DNA of 64,000 bases from Streptomyces sp. NBC_00285. Its GTDB lineage: Bacteria; Actinomycetota; Actinomycetes; Streptomycetales; Streptomycetaceae. The stretch's first letter is position 1. Each line of letters opens with the position of its first letter. The position numbers were made by a program, and so were the translations under genes. This document shows, piece by piece, positions 35,363 through 45,411 of this stretch. Where the stretch lies: positions 3,782,001-3,846,000 of the forward strand of contig NZ_CP108055.1 of assembly GCF_036174265.1 (NCBI RefSeq), written 5' to 3'. Under the pieces are notes generated by a model that saw nothing but the letters and a program-made list of their open reading frames with translations, was not told the origin of the DNA and made no database searches.

Positions 35363-36307
35363 ATGATCGAAGAGATCGGCACCCGACACCGAACGAAGGA
35401 GAGCACGATCCAAGGCTCCGGAAAGCTGTCCCGACGCACCCTCCTGGCCGCCGGTACGGCGACCCTCCTGACCGGCACGACCGCGCATGCCGCCGCCGAC
35501 GACGTCAGTTCCCGTCTGCGCGCGCTGGAAGAGCGGTACGCCTCCCGGCTGGGCGTCTTCGCGCACCACCTCGGCACCGGGCGGTCCGTCCGGTACCGCG
35601 CCGACGAGCGCTTCCCCATGTGCTCCGTGTTCAAGGCCCTCGCGGCCGCCGCCGTCCTGCGCGACCTCGACCGGCACGGCGAGGTGCTCGCCCGCCGCAT
35701 CCACTACACCGAGGCCGACCTGGTGATCCCGGGCTCCGACCGGACGGCCGAGCATCTGGCGGAGGGCATGACCATCGCCGAGCTCGCCGACGTCGCCATC
35801 ACCTACAGCGACAACACGGCCGGCAACCTCCTCCTGCGCGAGCTCGGCGGCCCCACCGCGATCACCCGCTTCGCCCGCTCCCTCGGCGACCGGGTGACCC
35901 GCCTGGACCGCTGGGAGCCCGAGTTGAACACCGCCGAGCCGTGGCGGCGGACGGACACGACGAGCCCGTACGCCATCGGTCGCACCTACGGTCGGCTGGT
36001 CCTCGGCGACGCGCTGAACCGCCGGGACCGTGAGCTGCTCACACACTGGCTGCTGAACAACACGACCAGCGTGAACCGCTTCCACGCGGGTCTGCCGAAG
36101 ACGTGGACGATCGCCGACAAGACCGGCAGCGGCTCCTACGGCACCGCCAACGACGTGGGCGTCACCTGGACCGAGGACGGCGACCCGATCGTCCTGGCGG
36201 TGCTGTCGACGATGCCCGAGCCGGACGCCGTCCGGGACGACGCGCTGGTCGCCGACGCGGCGCGGGCGGTCGCCGACACCCTCACCGGACCGGCCGGAAC
36301 CGCCTGA
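35363..36307 (+). CDS. Class A beta-lactamase
   Basis: A serine beta-lactamase with all active-site motifs: SVFK (Ser88-Lys91), SDN (149-151), EPELN (Glu185-Asn189) and KTG in ADKTGSGSYG, counted from the ATG at 35363. A twin-arginine signal (LSRRTLLAAGTATLL) sends it out folded. Start choice is unusual: the ATG at 35363 has no ribosome binding site, while a strong GAAGGAG (35395-35401) stands six bases before an in-frame ATC at 35408, suggesting a lost ATG or a non-standard start. Either start leaves signal and enzyme intact. The last 26 bp overlap the convergent phosphatase gene. Confidence 0.9.
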   Translation: MIEEIGTRHRTKESTIQGSGKLSRRTLLAAGTATLLTGTTAHAAADDVSSRLRALEERYASRLGVFAHHLGTGRSVRYRADERFPMCSVFKALAAAAVLRDLDRHGEVLARRIHYTEADLVIPGSDRTAEHLAEGMTIAELADVAITYSDNTAGNLLLRELGGPTAITRFARSLGDRVTRLDRWEPELNTAEPWRRTDTTSPYAIGRTYGRLVLGDALNRRDRELLTHWLLNNTTSVNRFHAGLPKTWTIADKTGSGSYGTANDVGVTWTEDGDPIVLAVLSTMPEPDAVRDDALVADAARAVADTLTGPAGTA

Positions 36308-36725
36308 CGTACCGGCGCTGCCACGGCGTCTCCACCGCCCGTCGGTCGTAGTGCTCCCGGACCCAGGCCACCGCCCGCTCCGGGGGCACACCGTCCAGAA
36401 CCGCCAGACAGGCCAGGGCCGTTCCGGTGCGGCCGCGACCGCCTCCGCAGGCGATCTCGACCCGTTCGGCGGCCGACCGCTCCCAGGCGTCGGTCAGGAC
36501 GCTGCGGGCCTCCCCGCGGTCCGCCGGCAGCCGGAAGTCCGGCCAGCGGAGCCAGTGGGAGGTCCAGGGAACCTCCGGCGGGCCTTCGCCGAGCAGATAG
36601 AGGCCGTACGACGGTGTCGGCGCGTCCGGGTCCAGTGGGTGCCGCAGGCCCCGGCCCCGGACCAGGCGGCCGGACGGCAACCGGAGGACACCCGCGTCCT
36701 GTTCGTCCCACGCCGACCCGTTCAT
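36282..36725 (-). CDS. Protein-tyrosine-phosphatase-like protein
   Basis: A 147-residue cytoplasmic protein with the CX5R loop CGGGRGRTG (Cys93 to Arg99) and a WPD loop (WPDF, 61-64) that supplies the general acid Asp63, so it is probably an active Cys-dependent phosphatase. The P-loop is Gly-rich compared with the usual HCxxGxxR and lacks the preceding His. The ATG at 36725 gives MNGSAWDEQDAG; an ATG seven codons upstream (36746) with GGGAG is also possible. It converges with the beta-lactamase gene and overlaps it by 26 bp. Confidence 0.82.
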   Translation of the reverse strand: MNGSAWDEQDAGVLRLPSGRLVRGRGLRHPLDPDAPTPSYGLYLLGEGPPEVPWTSHWLRWPDFRLPADRGEARSVLTDAWERSAAERVEIACGGGRGRTGTALACLAVLDGVPPERAVAWVREHYDRRAVETPWQRRYVRRFRPVR

Positions 36726-36806
36726 GACCTCATTCGAACCCGTCATCGACTCCCGGGCAACCGAATCCGTCCAGACCGTGGTCTGGTGGGCGAGGGAGGA
36801 TGCTTG

Positions 36807-37334
36807 ATGCAGGCCGAACAAGAGGACCGGTTCCAGGAATTCGTCAGAGCCAGATGGTCGCACCTCGTGCGGACCGCCTATCTGCTCACCGGTGACGCCC
36901 ATCTCGCCGAGGACCTGACGCAGACGGCCCTGGCGAAGGCGTACCGCTCCTGGCGGCGCGTGTCGAGCAGCGACAGCCCGGAGGCGTACGTCCGGCGGAT
37001 GCTCGTCACGTGCAACAGCGACCGCTTCCGCAAACGGCGCGTCAAGGAGTCGCTGACCGACGCGCCGCCGGAGGTCGCGGGCCGGGACGAGGGCGTGACG
37101 CGGGTCGACGAACGCGGGGTGCTGCTGGGCGCGTTGGCCGGGCTGCCGCCCAGGCAGCGGGCGGTGGTCGTGATGCGTTACTGGGAGGACCTGTCGGAGC
37201 TGGAGGTCGCCGAGGTGCTCGGCTGCTCCCAGGGCACGGTCAAGAGCCAGGCGTCCAAGGGGCTGGCGAAGTTGCGTACGTATCCGGGGCTCGCGCAGGT
37301 CATGGACCGCGCCCCGCAGGGAGGCACGAAGTGA
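36807..37334 (+). CDS. RNA polymerase sigma factor, SigE family (ECF type)
   Basis: A 175-residue sigma-70-family factor. Region 2 spans about residues 5-75 (FVRARWSHLVRTAYLLTGD, AEDLTQTALAKAYRSW) and region 4 about 105-160 (GLPPRQRAVVVMRYWEDLSE, VLGCSQGTVKSQASKGLAKL). This is the SigE-like subgroup common in Streptomyces. The ATG at 36807 follows GGGAGGA six bases away. The stop overlaps the start of the next gene (GTGA), whose membrane protein is the probable partner or regulator. Confidence 0.9.
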   Translation: MQAEQEDRFQEFVRARWSHLVRTAYLLTGDAHLAEDLTQTALAKAYRSWRRVSSSDSPEAYVRRMLVTCNSDRFRKRRVKESLTDAPPEVAGRDEGVTRVDERGVLLGALAGLPPRQRAVVVMRYWEDLSELEVAEVLGCSQGTVKSQASKGLAKLRTYPGLAQVMDRAPQGGTK

Positions 37335-38245
37335 GCGAAGAGGAGCGGGACTTCGAGGAGCAACTGCGGGAGCTGCTCGCCGAGGACGCGTACACGATCC
37401 GGCCGTCGCCGGTGCCGTATCCGCAGATCCGCCGCCAGGGCGTGATCGAGCGGCGCCGCCGGGTGGCGGTGGCCGGGGCGGTCCTGGTGACGCTGGCCGC
37501 GGTGCCGGTGGGGGCGTTCGCGCTGGACGGCAGAGGAACGGGGGTGGCGGACACGGCGACCACACCGACAGCGTCTGCGAGCGCCACCCGAGCCCCCAGC
37601 CCCAGCCCCTCCCCCACGCCCAGTGGGCCCGCGGGGCCGGCCACGGCCGGGCAGTTGCGGGACGGGATCACGCTGGAGCAGGCCGTGCAGGGGCTGGACA
37701 AGTGCCTGGCGCTGCAACAGCACAACGAGTCCCAGGGCTCCCAGCAGATGGACCTGGGCAGGGCCGAGGACTACCGGATCATCCTGGCGCTCGACAGCAC
37801 CGGAGACACCAACGCCCCCGGTGACGGCATCTACGTGGTCGCCGTGCAGGAGAAGCCGAAGGCGATCCGGCTGATCTGCAACATCAAGGACGGTGAGGCC
37901 TCCGGGTACAACGTCAGCGGCGGCAGCGACCGGCAGGCGGACTCCCCGCCCGTGCTGGCCGACATGAACGGCAACAAGCTCTACCAGCAGTCGTTCCTGG
38001 ACAAGGGCAACTGGAAGCTGCCGTTCAGCTGGGGCTTCATCGGCACGGTGGATCAGACGGTGGCCAAGGTGACCGTCTCCTACGGCGGTGCCGGCAGCGA
38101 GGCCGCCCTCGACCACGGCTGGTTCGTCGCCTCCGGCACCCTGACCGAACAGGTCACCAAGAACCCGCACGTCAAGGGCTACGACAAGAGCGGCAAGCTG
38201 GTCTACGACTCCGACGAGGACACGACGTACCAGCAGACGATGTAG
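37331..38245 (+). CDS. Single-pass membrane protein, putative sigma-factor regulator
   Basis: A 304-residue protein encoded immediately after the sigma factor with overlapping GTGA. The acidic N-terminus (about 45 residues) is cytoplasmic, one helix (about 46-66: VAVAGAVLVTLAAVPVGAFA) crosses the membrane, then an S/P/T-rich linker (PSPSPSPTPSGP) leads to an extracellular domain of about 190 residues. No zinc-anti-sigma HxxxCxxC motif is seen, so it is not a standard ZAS protein. Such pairs are common for SigE-family factors; a sensing role is inference. Confidence 0.78.
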   Translation: MSEEERDFEEQLRELLAEDAYTIRPSPVPYPQIRRQGVIERRRRVAVAGAVLVTLAAVPVGAFALDGRGTGVADTATTPTASASATRAPSPSPSPTPSGPAGPATAGQLRDGITLEQAVQGLDKCLALQQHNESQGSQQMDLGRAEDYRIILALDSTGDTNAPGDGIYVVAVQEKPKAIRLICNIKDGEASGYNVSGGSDRQADSPPVLADMNGNKLYQQSFLDKGNWKLPFSWGFIGTVDQTVAKVTVSYGGAGSEAALDHGWFVASGTLTEQVTKNPHVKGYDKSGKLVYDSDEDTTYQQTM

Positions 38246-38258
38246 CCGCGGGACCCGC

Positions 38259-38299
38259 AGGCTGGGGGGCGCCGTACAGGGGTCGGCGCCCCCAAGCCT
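38259..38299. terminator. Bidirectional terminator
   Basis: A 16-bp imperfect stem (38259-38274 with 38284-38299) lies between the convergent membrane-protein gene and response-regulator gene and can end both transcripts. Confidence 0.72.
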
Positions 38300-38304
38300 G
38301 TCCG

Positions 38305-38970
38305 TCACATGGTCTTCGGAGTCACCATCCCCGACTCGTACGCCACGATGACCAGTTGTGCCCGGTCCCGCACCCCCAGCTTGCCCATGATCCGGCTGAC
38401 GTGGGTCTTCGCGGTGAGCGGGCTGAGGCCCAACGCCCCTGCGATCTCCGTGTTGTTGAGGCCCCGCGCGACCAGGGCCAGCACCTCGCGCTCCCGGTCG
38501 GACAGGCACTCGGGCCCACCGCCCGGCACCGGCACCGACGGGCTGCGCAGGAACCGTTCGATCAGCCGTGCCGTCGGCCCCGGGGACAGCAGCGCCTCAC
38601 CGGCCGCCACCGTGCGGATGGCGTCGAGGAGTTCGGCCGGCCGGGTGTCCTTGACCAGGAAACCGGAGGCCCCCGCGCGCAGCGCCTCGACGATGTTCTC
38701 GTCGGTGTCGTACGTGGTGAGGACCAACACCCGCACCCCGGCGAGCTCCTCGTCGGCCGCGATGAGCCGGGTCGCCTCGATGCCGTCCAGGTCGGGCATG
38801 CGGATGTCCATCACCACCAGGTCGGGCCGCACTTCGCGGGCCGCTCCCACGGCCTCCCGCCCGCTGCCCGCCTCGCCGACGACCTGCATGTCCCGCGCCG
38901 ACTCGACGAGCATGGCGAACGCGGCCCGCACCAGCGTCTGGTCGTCGGCGAGCAGTACGCGGATGGTCAT
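38305..38970 (-). CDS. LuxR/NarL-family response regulator
   Basis: A 221-residue two-component regulator. The receiver domain (1-120) has the phosphorylation Asp in LVVMDIRMPDLDG, acidic DD near residue 9, Thr in VLTTYD and Lys in FLVKD. The C-terminal LuxR helix-turn-helix begins LSDREREVLALVARGLNNTE and continues LSPLTAKTHVSRIMGKL. Its ATG overlaps the stop of the kinase gene (ATGA). It probably controls the MMPL exporter upstream. Confidence 0.93.
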   Translation of the reverse strand: MTIRVLLADDQTLVRAAFAMLVESARDMQVVGEAGSGREAVGAAREVRPDLVVMDIRMPDLDGIEATRLIAADEELAGVRVLVLTTYDTDENIVEALRAGASGFLVKDTRPAELLDAIRTVAAGEALLSPGPTARLIERFLRSPSVPVPGGGPECLSDREREVLALVARGLNNTEIAGALGLSPLTAKTHVSRIMGKLGVRDRAQLVIVAYESGMVTPKTM

Positions 38971-40184
38971 ACGGTTCCCTCCCCCATGGTGAGCGGCAGC
39001 GCCGCCGTCACCTCGAAGCCGCCGTCAGGGCGTGGCCCGGCGTCGAGTGTGCCACCCACGCTGCGGGCCCGCTCGCGCATGCCGACCAGCCCGAAACCGG
39101 GGGTGCCGCCGGGGGTGGGCCCGGTGCCGTCGTCGCTCACGGCGAGGCGCAGGGCGCCCGGTTCGTCGTACAGCCTCAGCCGTACGGCGGGTTCGGGTCC
39201 CGCGTGCCGGACGGCGTTGGTGAGCGCCTCCTGGACGATCCGGTAGGCGGCGGCACCGACGGCGGGCGGTGGCTCGGTGCGGATCCGCAGGTCCTGTTCG
39301 ACGCGGGCGCCCGCGAGCCGTGCCGCCGCGACGAGGTCGGGCAGTCCGTCGAGGCCGGGCAGTGGGCCGCGCGCGTCCGGGGAGCCGTGTTCGCGCAGCA
39401 CCTCCAGGGTCGTACGGAGTTCGCCTCGCGCGGTCCGGCAGGTCTCGGCGATGTCGTCGAGGGACGCGGCGACCGCCTGCCGGTCGAGGCGCTCGGGGTC
39501 GGCGGCCAGGACGTGCGCGGCGACGGAGGTCTGGACGCCGATCAGGGTGATGGTGTGGGCGAGCAGGTCGTGCAGGTCGCGGGCGATGCGCAGGCGTTCC
39601 TCGGCGACCCGGCGGCGGGCCTCCTCCTCGCGGGTGCGTTCGGCGCGGACGGCCCGCTCGACGATGGCGGCGACGTACTGGCGGTAGTAGCGGACGTCGA
39701 TGCCGCAGAAGAGGACGGCGATGATCCAGCCGGAAGTCCGCAGGAGTTCGACGGCCTGGTGGGCGCTGACGGTGAGCATGACGCTCGTGGAGACGACGAG
39801 GACGGTGGCGCCCGTCAGGATCGTCCGCAGCGGGCGGCCGGTGACGGCGACCGTGTAGAGGGCGACGTAGGCGGCCGGGGTGGGCGCGAGGTGGTTGTAC
39901 TCCCATGCGTGGTACGGCACGATCAGCGCCACCACCGCGGCCAGCATGAGCAGCGGACGGCGTCGCCGCCACACGATGGGCACGTGGGCGGCGAGCAGCA
40001 GCGTCCAGCCGACGGCGTCCGGGCGGCGGGCCTCGTCGGTGAACAGGCCGACGCACACGGCGAGAACCGCCAGGGCGACGGCGAGCAGCGCGTCGTTGCG
40101 GGCGCCGTGCGGGGCGGTTCGCGGGTCACGGTTGACCGCCGCCATGATCCGTTCGCCGAGCCGGGGTCCCGAGGTCTCCTGCAC
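38967..40184 (-). CDS. Sensor histidine kinase (HisKA_3 type)
   Basis: A 405-residue membrane kinase. Five or six hydrophobic segments occupy about residues 30-165, followed by a coiled linker rich in Glu/Arg, the HisKA_3 dimerisation helix with phospho-acceptor His in RIARDLHDLLAHTITLIG, and the ATPase domain with EALTNAVRHAG (N box) and GTPGFGLVGMRERA (G box). The GTG at 40184 follows GGAAGATGAG; an ATG at 40145 is a shorter alternative. It is the partner of the response regulator and follows the MMPL gene by 71 bp. Confidence 0.9.
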   Translation of the reverse strand: MQETSGPRLGERIMAAVNRDPRTAPHGARNDALLAVALAVLAVCVGLFTDEARRPDAVGWTLLLAAHVPIVWRRRRPLLMLAAVVALIVPYHAWEYNHLAPTPAAYVALYTVAVTGRPLRTILTGATVLVVSTSVMLTVSAHQAVELLRTSGWIIAVLFCGIDVRYYRQYVAAIVERAVRAERTREEEARRRVAEERLRIARDLHDLLAHTITLIGVQTSVAAHVLAADPERLDRQAVAASLDDIAETCRTARGELRTTLEVLREHGSPDARGPLPGLDGLPDLVAAARLAGARVEQDLRIRTEPPPAVGAAAYRIVQEALTNAVRHAGPEPAVRLRLYDEPGALRLAVSDDGTGPTPGGTPGFGLVGMRERARSVGGTLDAGPRPDGGFEVTAALPLTMGEGTV

Positions 40185-40214
40185 GGGCTCATCTTCCGGG
40201 ACTTCCGGGCCAAG

Positions 40215-40241
40215 GGCGCCCCTCCGGGAGGGAGGGGCGCC
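40215..40241 (-). terminator. Hairpin between the MMPL gene and the kinase gene
   Basis: GGCGCCCCTCC and GGAGGGGCGCC form a perfect 11-bp stem with a 5-base loop, in the 71-bp gap between the exporter stop and the kinase start. It may end part of the exporter transcript and so lower expression of the two-component genes. Confidence 0.6.
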
Positions 40242-40255
40242 GGTCGGGAGCGTGG

Positions 40256-42340
40256 TCACACGCGTTCCGGCTCGCGCTCGGCCCGTACGGGCGGTTCGGG
40301 CGGTTCGGGCGCCCGGGACAGCGGACCCGGCCACCACACCGTGCGCCCCAGGGCGACGGCGGCGCTGGTGACGAGGTAGGTCCGCACGAGGAAGGTGTCG
40401 AGGAGCACCCCGGCCGCGATCACGAAGCCCAGCTCGACGAGTTGGACCAGCGGCATGTTGGTGAGCACCGCGAAGGTGGCGGCGAGGACGAGTCCGGCGG
40501 AGGCGATGACCCCGCCCGTGGTCCGCAGCGCGGTGAGGGCGGCGGTGACGGGGTCGGCTCCGGCCAGGGACTCCTCACGCATCCGGTGCATCAGGAAGAT
40601 GCCGTAGTCGACGCCGAGGGCGACCAGGAAGACGAAGGACAGCAGCCCGAGTCCGGGGTCGGTGCCCTCGAAGCCGAACACCGGCCCGAAGACCAGTCCG
40701 CCGATGCCGAGGGCCGCGGCCCACACGGCGATCACGGCGGCCACCAGGATCAGCGGCGCGACCAGTGACCTGAGCAGGGCGATCAGGATCAGCAGCACGG
40801 AGACGAGGACGATCGGCACGACGATCATCCGGTCCCGGCTGTTGGTGTCCTCCAGGTCGAGCTGCTGGGCGCTCGGGCCGCCGACGTAGGAGCCGTCGAG
40901 TCCGGCGCGCAGTGCCTTGATGGTGGCGGTCTCCCCGGCGGACTGGGGGGCGCTCCTCGCCGTGACGGAGATCTCGGTCCAGCCGTCTCCGGTACGGCCC
41001 TTGCGCGCGCTGTCGACGCCGTCGGTGCCACGGATCGCGTTCAGGGTGGCGTCGGCGCGGCCGGCCGGGGTCATGACGCTGATGGGCTGGGTCCCCCGCT
41101 CCGGATAGGCCTTCGCGAGCGTCTCCATGGCGGCGACGGCGTCGGGGGTGCTGGTGAAGGAGTCCTGTTGCTTGATGGCGCCGGGCAGATTGAGGGTGCC
41201 GAGCGCGAGCGCCCCGAGCAGCACGGCCCCGGCGGCCAGCACGGTGAGCGGCCGCCGCCCGGCCGAGCTGCCCATCGCGGAGAACAGTGACCGGCGGACC
41301 TTGGGTGTGCTGCCGTAGCGCGGGACGAGCGGCCAGAAGACCCGGCGGCCGAGCAGCACGAGGACCGCGGGCAGCAGCGTCATCATCGCGGCGAGCGCGC
41401 ACAGCACCCCGACCGTCCCGAGCGGCCCCATCCCGCGGCTGCTGTTGAGGTCGGCGGCGAGCAGGCACAGCAGCCCGGCGGCGACGGTCCCGGAGGAGGC
41501 GAGCACGGCGGGCCCGCAGCCCTTCAGCGCGGCCGCCATGGCGTCGTACGGCCGCTCGGTGCGCCGTAGCTCCTCGCGGTAGCGGGAGACGAGGAGCAGG
41601 GCGTAGTCGGTGCCCGCGCCGAACACGAGGATCGTCATGATGCCGGCGCTCTGACCGGTCACGGAGGTCCCGAACCCCTGGTTGAGCCCGTAGGCGACGG
41701 CCCTGCCCAGGAACTCCGACATGCCCGCGACGCCGAGCGGCACCAGCCACAGCACGGGACTGCGGTAGATGACGATCAGCAGCAGGGCGACGACCGCGGC
41801 GGTGGTGTAGAGCAGCGGTCCGCCGAGCGAGTCGTAGACCTCACCGGCGTCGGTGGCGAGGGCTCCCTCCCCGCCGACGTCGACGCCGAGCCCGTCACCG
41901 CCGTGGGCGATGTCCCGCACGTCGTTGACGAGCCGGTCGCGGGCCTTCTCGTCCGTGCCCGGCTCGGTGCTGGCGACGGGGTACATCACGGTGGTCCCGT
42001 CCGAGGACGGGATGCCCCGCGGCTCGGCGGTGAGGGTGTGCCCGTCCGCGATCCGCGCGATCTGCGCGGCGGCGGTGGCCCGGTCCGCCGCGGTCAGCCC
42101 GCCGTCCCGGTGATAGACGACGACCATCTGCGTGGCCTCGCCCCCGGGCAGCCGGTCCTGGATCTTGGCGACCTGCGTCGAGTCGGCGCTCGCCGGCAGA
42201 TAGTCCACGGCCCGGTCGTGCTGCACGTCCGCGAGCTTCGACGCGAACGGCGACACGGCCGCCAGCAGGACGATCCACAGCCCCAGTACCAGCCAGGGCA
42301 CGGCTCGACGCCGCCGTGCGCTCATCTTTGCGGCCCTCAT
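40256..42340 (-). CDS. MMPL-family RND transporter
   Basis: A 694-residue inner-membrane exporter with the RND layout: one helix, an extracellular loop domain (about 45-175), five or six helices (about 180-330), a cytoplasmic link, and the second half repeating the pattern (SFTSTPDAVAAMETLAKAYP, then helices from about 515). VFGAGTDYALLLVSRYREEL and LVALGVDYGIFLMHRMREE are the paired MMPL motifs with the proton-relay Asp-Tyr. The start may be the ATG at 42340 or 42325 (MSARRRRA). Substrates in this family are lipids or drugs. A two-component system follows. Confidence 0.9.
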   Translation of the reverse strand: MRAAKMSARRRRAVPWLVLGLWIVLLAAVSPFASKLADVQHDRAVDYLPASADSTQVAKIQDRLPGGEATQMVVVYHRDGGLTAADRATAAAQIARIADGHTLTAEPRGIPSSDGTTVMYPVASTEPGTDEKARDRLVNDVRDIAHGGDGLGVDVGGEGALATDAGEVYDSLGGPLLYTTAAVVALLLIVIYRSPVLWLVPLGVAGMSEFLGRAVAYGLNQGFGTSVTGQSAGIMTILVFGAGTDYALLLVSRYREELRRTERPYDAMAAALKGCGPAVLASSGTVAAGLLCLLAADLNSSRGMGPLGTVGVLCALAAMMTLLPAVLVLLGRRVFWPLVPRYGSTPKVRRSLFSAMGSSAGRRPLTVLAAGAVLLGALALGTLNLPGAIKQQDSFTSTPDAVAAMETLAKAYPERGTQPISVMTPAGRADATLNAIRGTDGVDSARKGRTGDGWTEISVTARSAPQSAGETATIKALRAGLDGSYVGGPSAQQLDLEDTNSRDRMIVVPIVLVSVLLILIALLRSLVAPLILVAAVIAVWAAALGIGGLVFGPVFGFEGTDPGLGLLSFVFLVALGVDYGIFLMHRMREESLAGADPVTAALTALRTTGGVIASAGLVLAATFAVLTNMPLVQLVELGFVIAAGVLLDTFLVRTYLVTSAAVALGRTVWWPGPLSRAPEPPEPPVRAEREPERV

Positions 42341-42479
42341 CGACGGGCCTCCCTCCGGTCGGATGTCTTATGTCGCTTCCAGACTTCCGGCGGGGAGGGG
42401 TCGATTCGTCGGGCGGGAGGGCGAGTTGGGGGTTACTGCCGGGGGTGACCCGCGGCCGGGGTTTACTCCCCCGGGACTA

Positions 42480-43175
42480 TCAGGACGGTGTCCGGGCCGC
42501 CGCCAGCAGCCTGGTCACGTCGTCCGCGCAGATCGTCAGGGCGGTGCCGATCGTGGTGAGGGCGTCCCGTTCCGATGGGGTGTACGGGCCGTCCGCGAGG
42601 GCGATGCGGGCCGCCTGCAGGAGGATCGATTCGCGGCCCCCGGGGGCGAGGTGGGGGGCGAGCGGGTCGAGGGCCTCGTGGAGCTCTATGGCCAGGCCGG
42701 CGGCGCAGGGGCGGTCGTGGACCCGGCCGGTGTCCTCGGCGAGGGCCTCGACCAGCGCCTCCAGCTGGTCCTCCGTGCAGTCGTCGAAGCCCGCCGCGCG
42801 GACCGTGGCGGCCGCGACCTCCAGGGAAGTGCGGGAGCAGGTGCCGCCCGCCGTCAGGACCGCCAGGGCGACCGTGTGGACGGCGTCGCGGAGCATCGCC
42901 GAGAAGCGGGTCGTGGTCGGGTGGTCGAGGACGTCCGTGCCGAAGTGTCGCCCGCAGGCGGCGCATTCCGTGACCGGCCCGGTGTCGCCGCGTGGCAGGA
43001 CCGGAACGCCGAGGAGTGTGAAGCGGCGGCGGCCCGTCAGGCGCCGGTAGTTGCGGTCGCCCCCGCATCCGGGGCAGAAGAACTCACCGTCGCCGATGGT
43101 GGTCCACGCGGTACGGGTGCCCAGGAGGCGCGCAGGCCTGGTGGCACGGCCGTTTTGTCCCCGTCCTGGCAGCAC
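42480..43175 (-). CDS. Zinc-ribbon protein with a TerB-like helical domain
   Basis: A 231-residue protein. FFCPGCGGDRNYRRL and TECAACGRHFG give a four-Cys zinc ribbon, and the remaining 150 residues are helical with a TerB-like pattern: ALAVLTAGGTCSRTSLEVAA, LVEALAEDTG, LAPGGRESILLQAARIALADG. The GTG at 43175 follows GGAGG at six bases; a longer start at 43232 has no ribosome binding site. TerB-like proteins occur with tellurite resistance and stress functions, but no other ter gene is nearby, so its role is open. Confidence 0.75.
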   Translation of the reverse strand: MLPGRGQNGRATRPARLLGTRTAWTTIGDGEFFCPGCGGDRNYRRLTGRRRFTLLGVPVLPRGDTGPVTECAACGRHFGTDVLDHPTTTRFSAMLRDAVHTVALAVLTAGGTCSRTSLEVAAATVRAAGFDDCTEDQLEALVEALAEDTGRVHDRPCAAGLAIELHEALDPLAPHLAPGGRESILLQAARIALADGPYTPSERDALTTIGTALTICADDVTRLLAAARTPS

Positions 43176-43305
43176 GTCACACCTCCGCGTAACCCCGCGG
43201 CAACATCGCCGCGCTTGCGTGATGTTAGCCACATCAGTGAGGCGGAGTCAGCACCTCTGACGAGACCTGCTCGTGACCTCCACGCGCCGATGGCCGATAA
43301 ACGAC

Positions 43306-43341
43306 GGGGCCTTGATCGCCGTATACAGCGATCAAGGCCCC
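43306..43341. terminator. Terminator after leuA
   Basis: A perfect 14-bp stem (43306-43319 with 43328-43341) and 8-base loop lie 20 bp past the leuA stop. On the minus strand a GTCGTTTAT tail follows. Confidence 0.82.
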
Positions 43342-43361
43342 GAAACCGCCGGTCAGAGTGA

Positions 43362-45223
<1,862 letters not shown>

Positions 45224-45411
45224 GCTAGCCGAGCCTCTTCGGACGCGGGGCGCCGTATCAGTATGCGGGACCGGAGAAGCCAGAGGGAGAAAACGGGCGA
45301 AAAGTGCGCCATACCACTTCGTCACGGAGAGTGCGCATTCCTGTCCGTATATTTCACCAATCATGGTTGCGACTAGTGACACGCACATGACCCAGTGCAA
45401 GGGTGCCCGGC
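45224..45411. promoter_or_regulatory. Divergent intergenic region, leuA leader and protealysin-like gene
   Basis: These 188 bp hold the leuA promoter (minus strand; TACTGAT-like sequence around 45258-45264 is a -10 candidate) and the promoter of the protease gene (plus strand). The A/T content is higher between 45340 and 45375. No gene is seen. Confidence 0.4.

Noticed and set aside
37178..38509. Long minus-strand frame over the sigma-factor partner gene
   Set aside because: It is antisense to a GTGA-coupled gene with a membrane helix and linker, and crosses a clear terminator.
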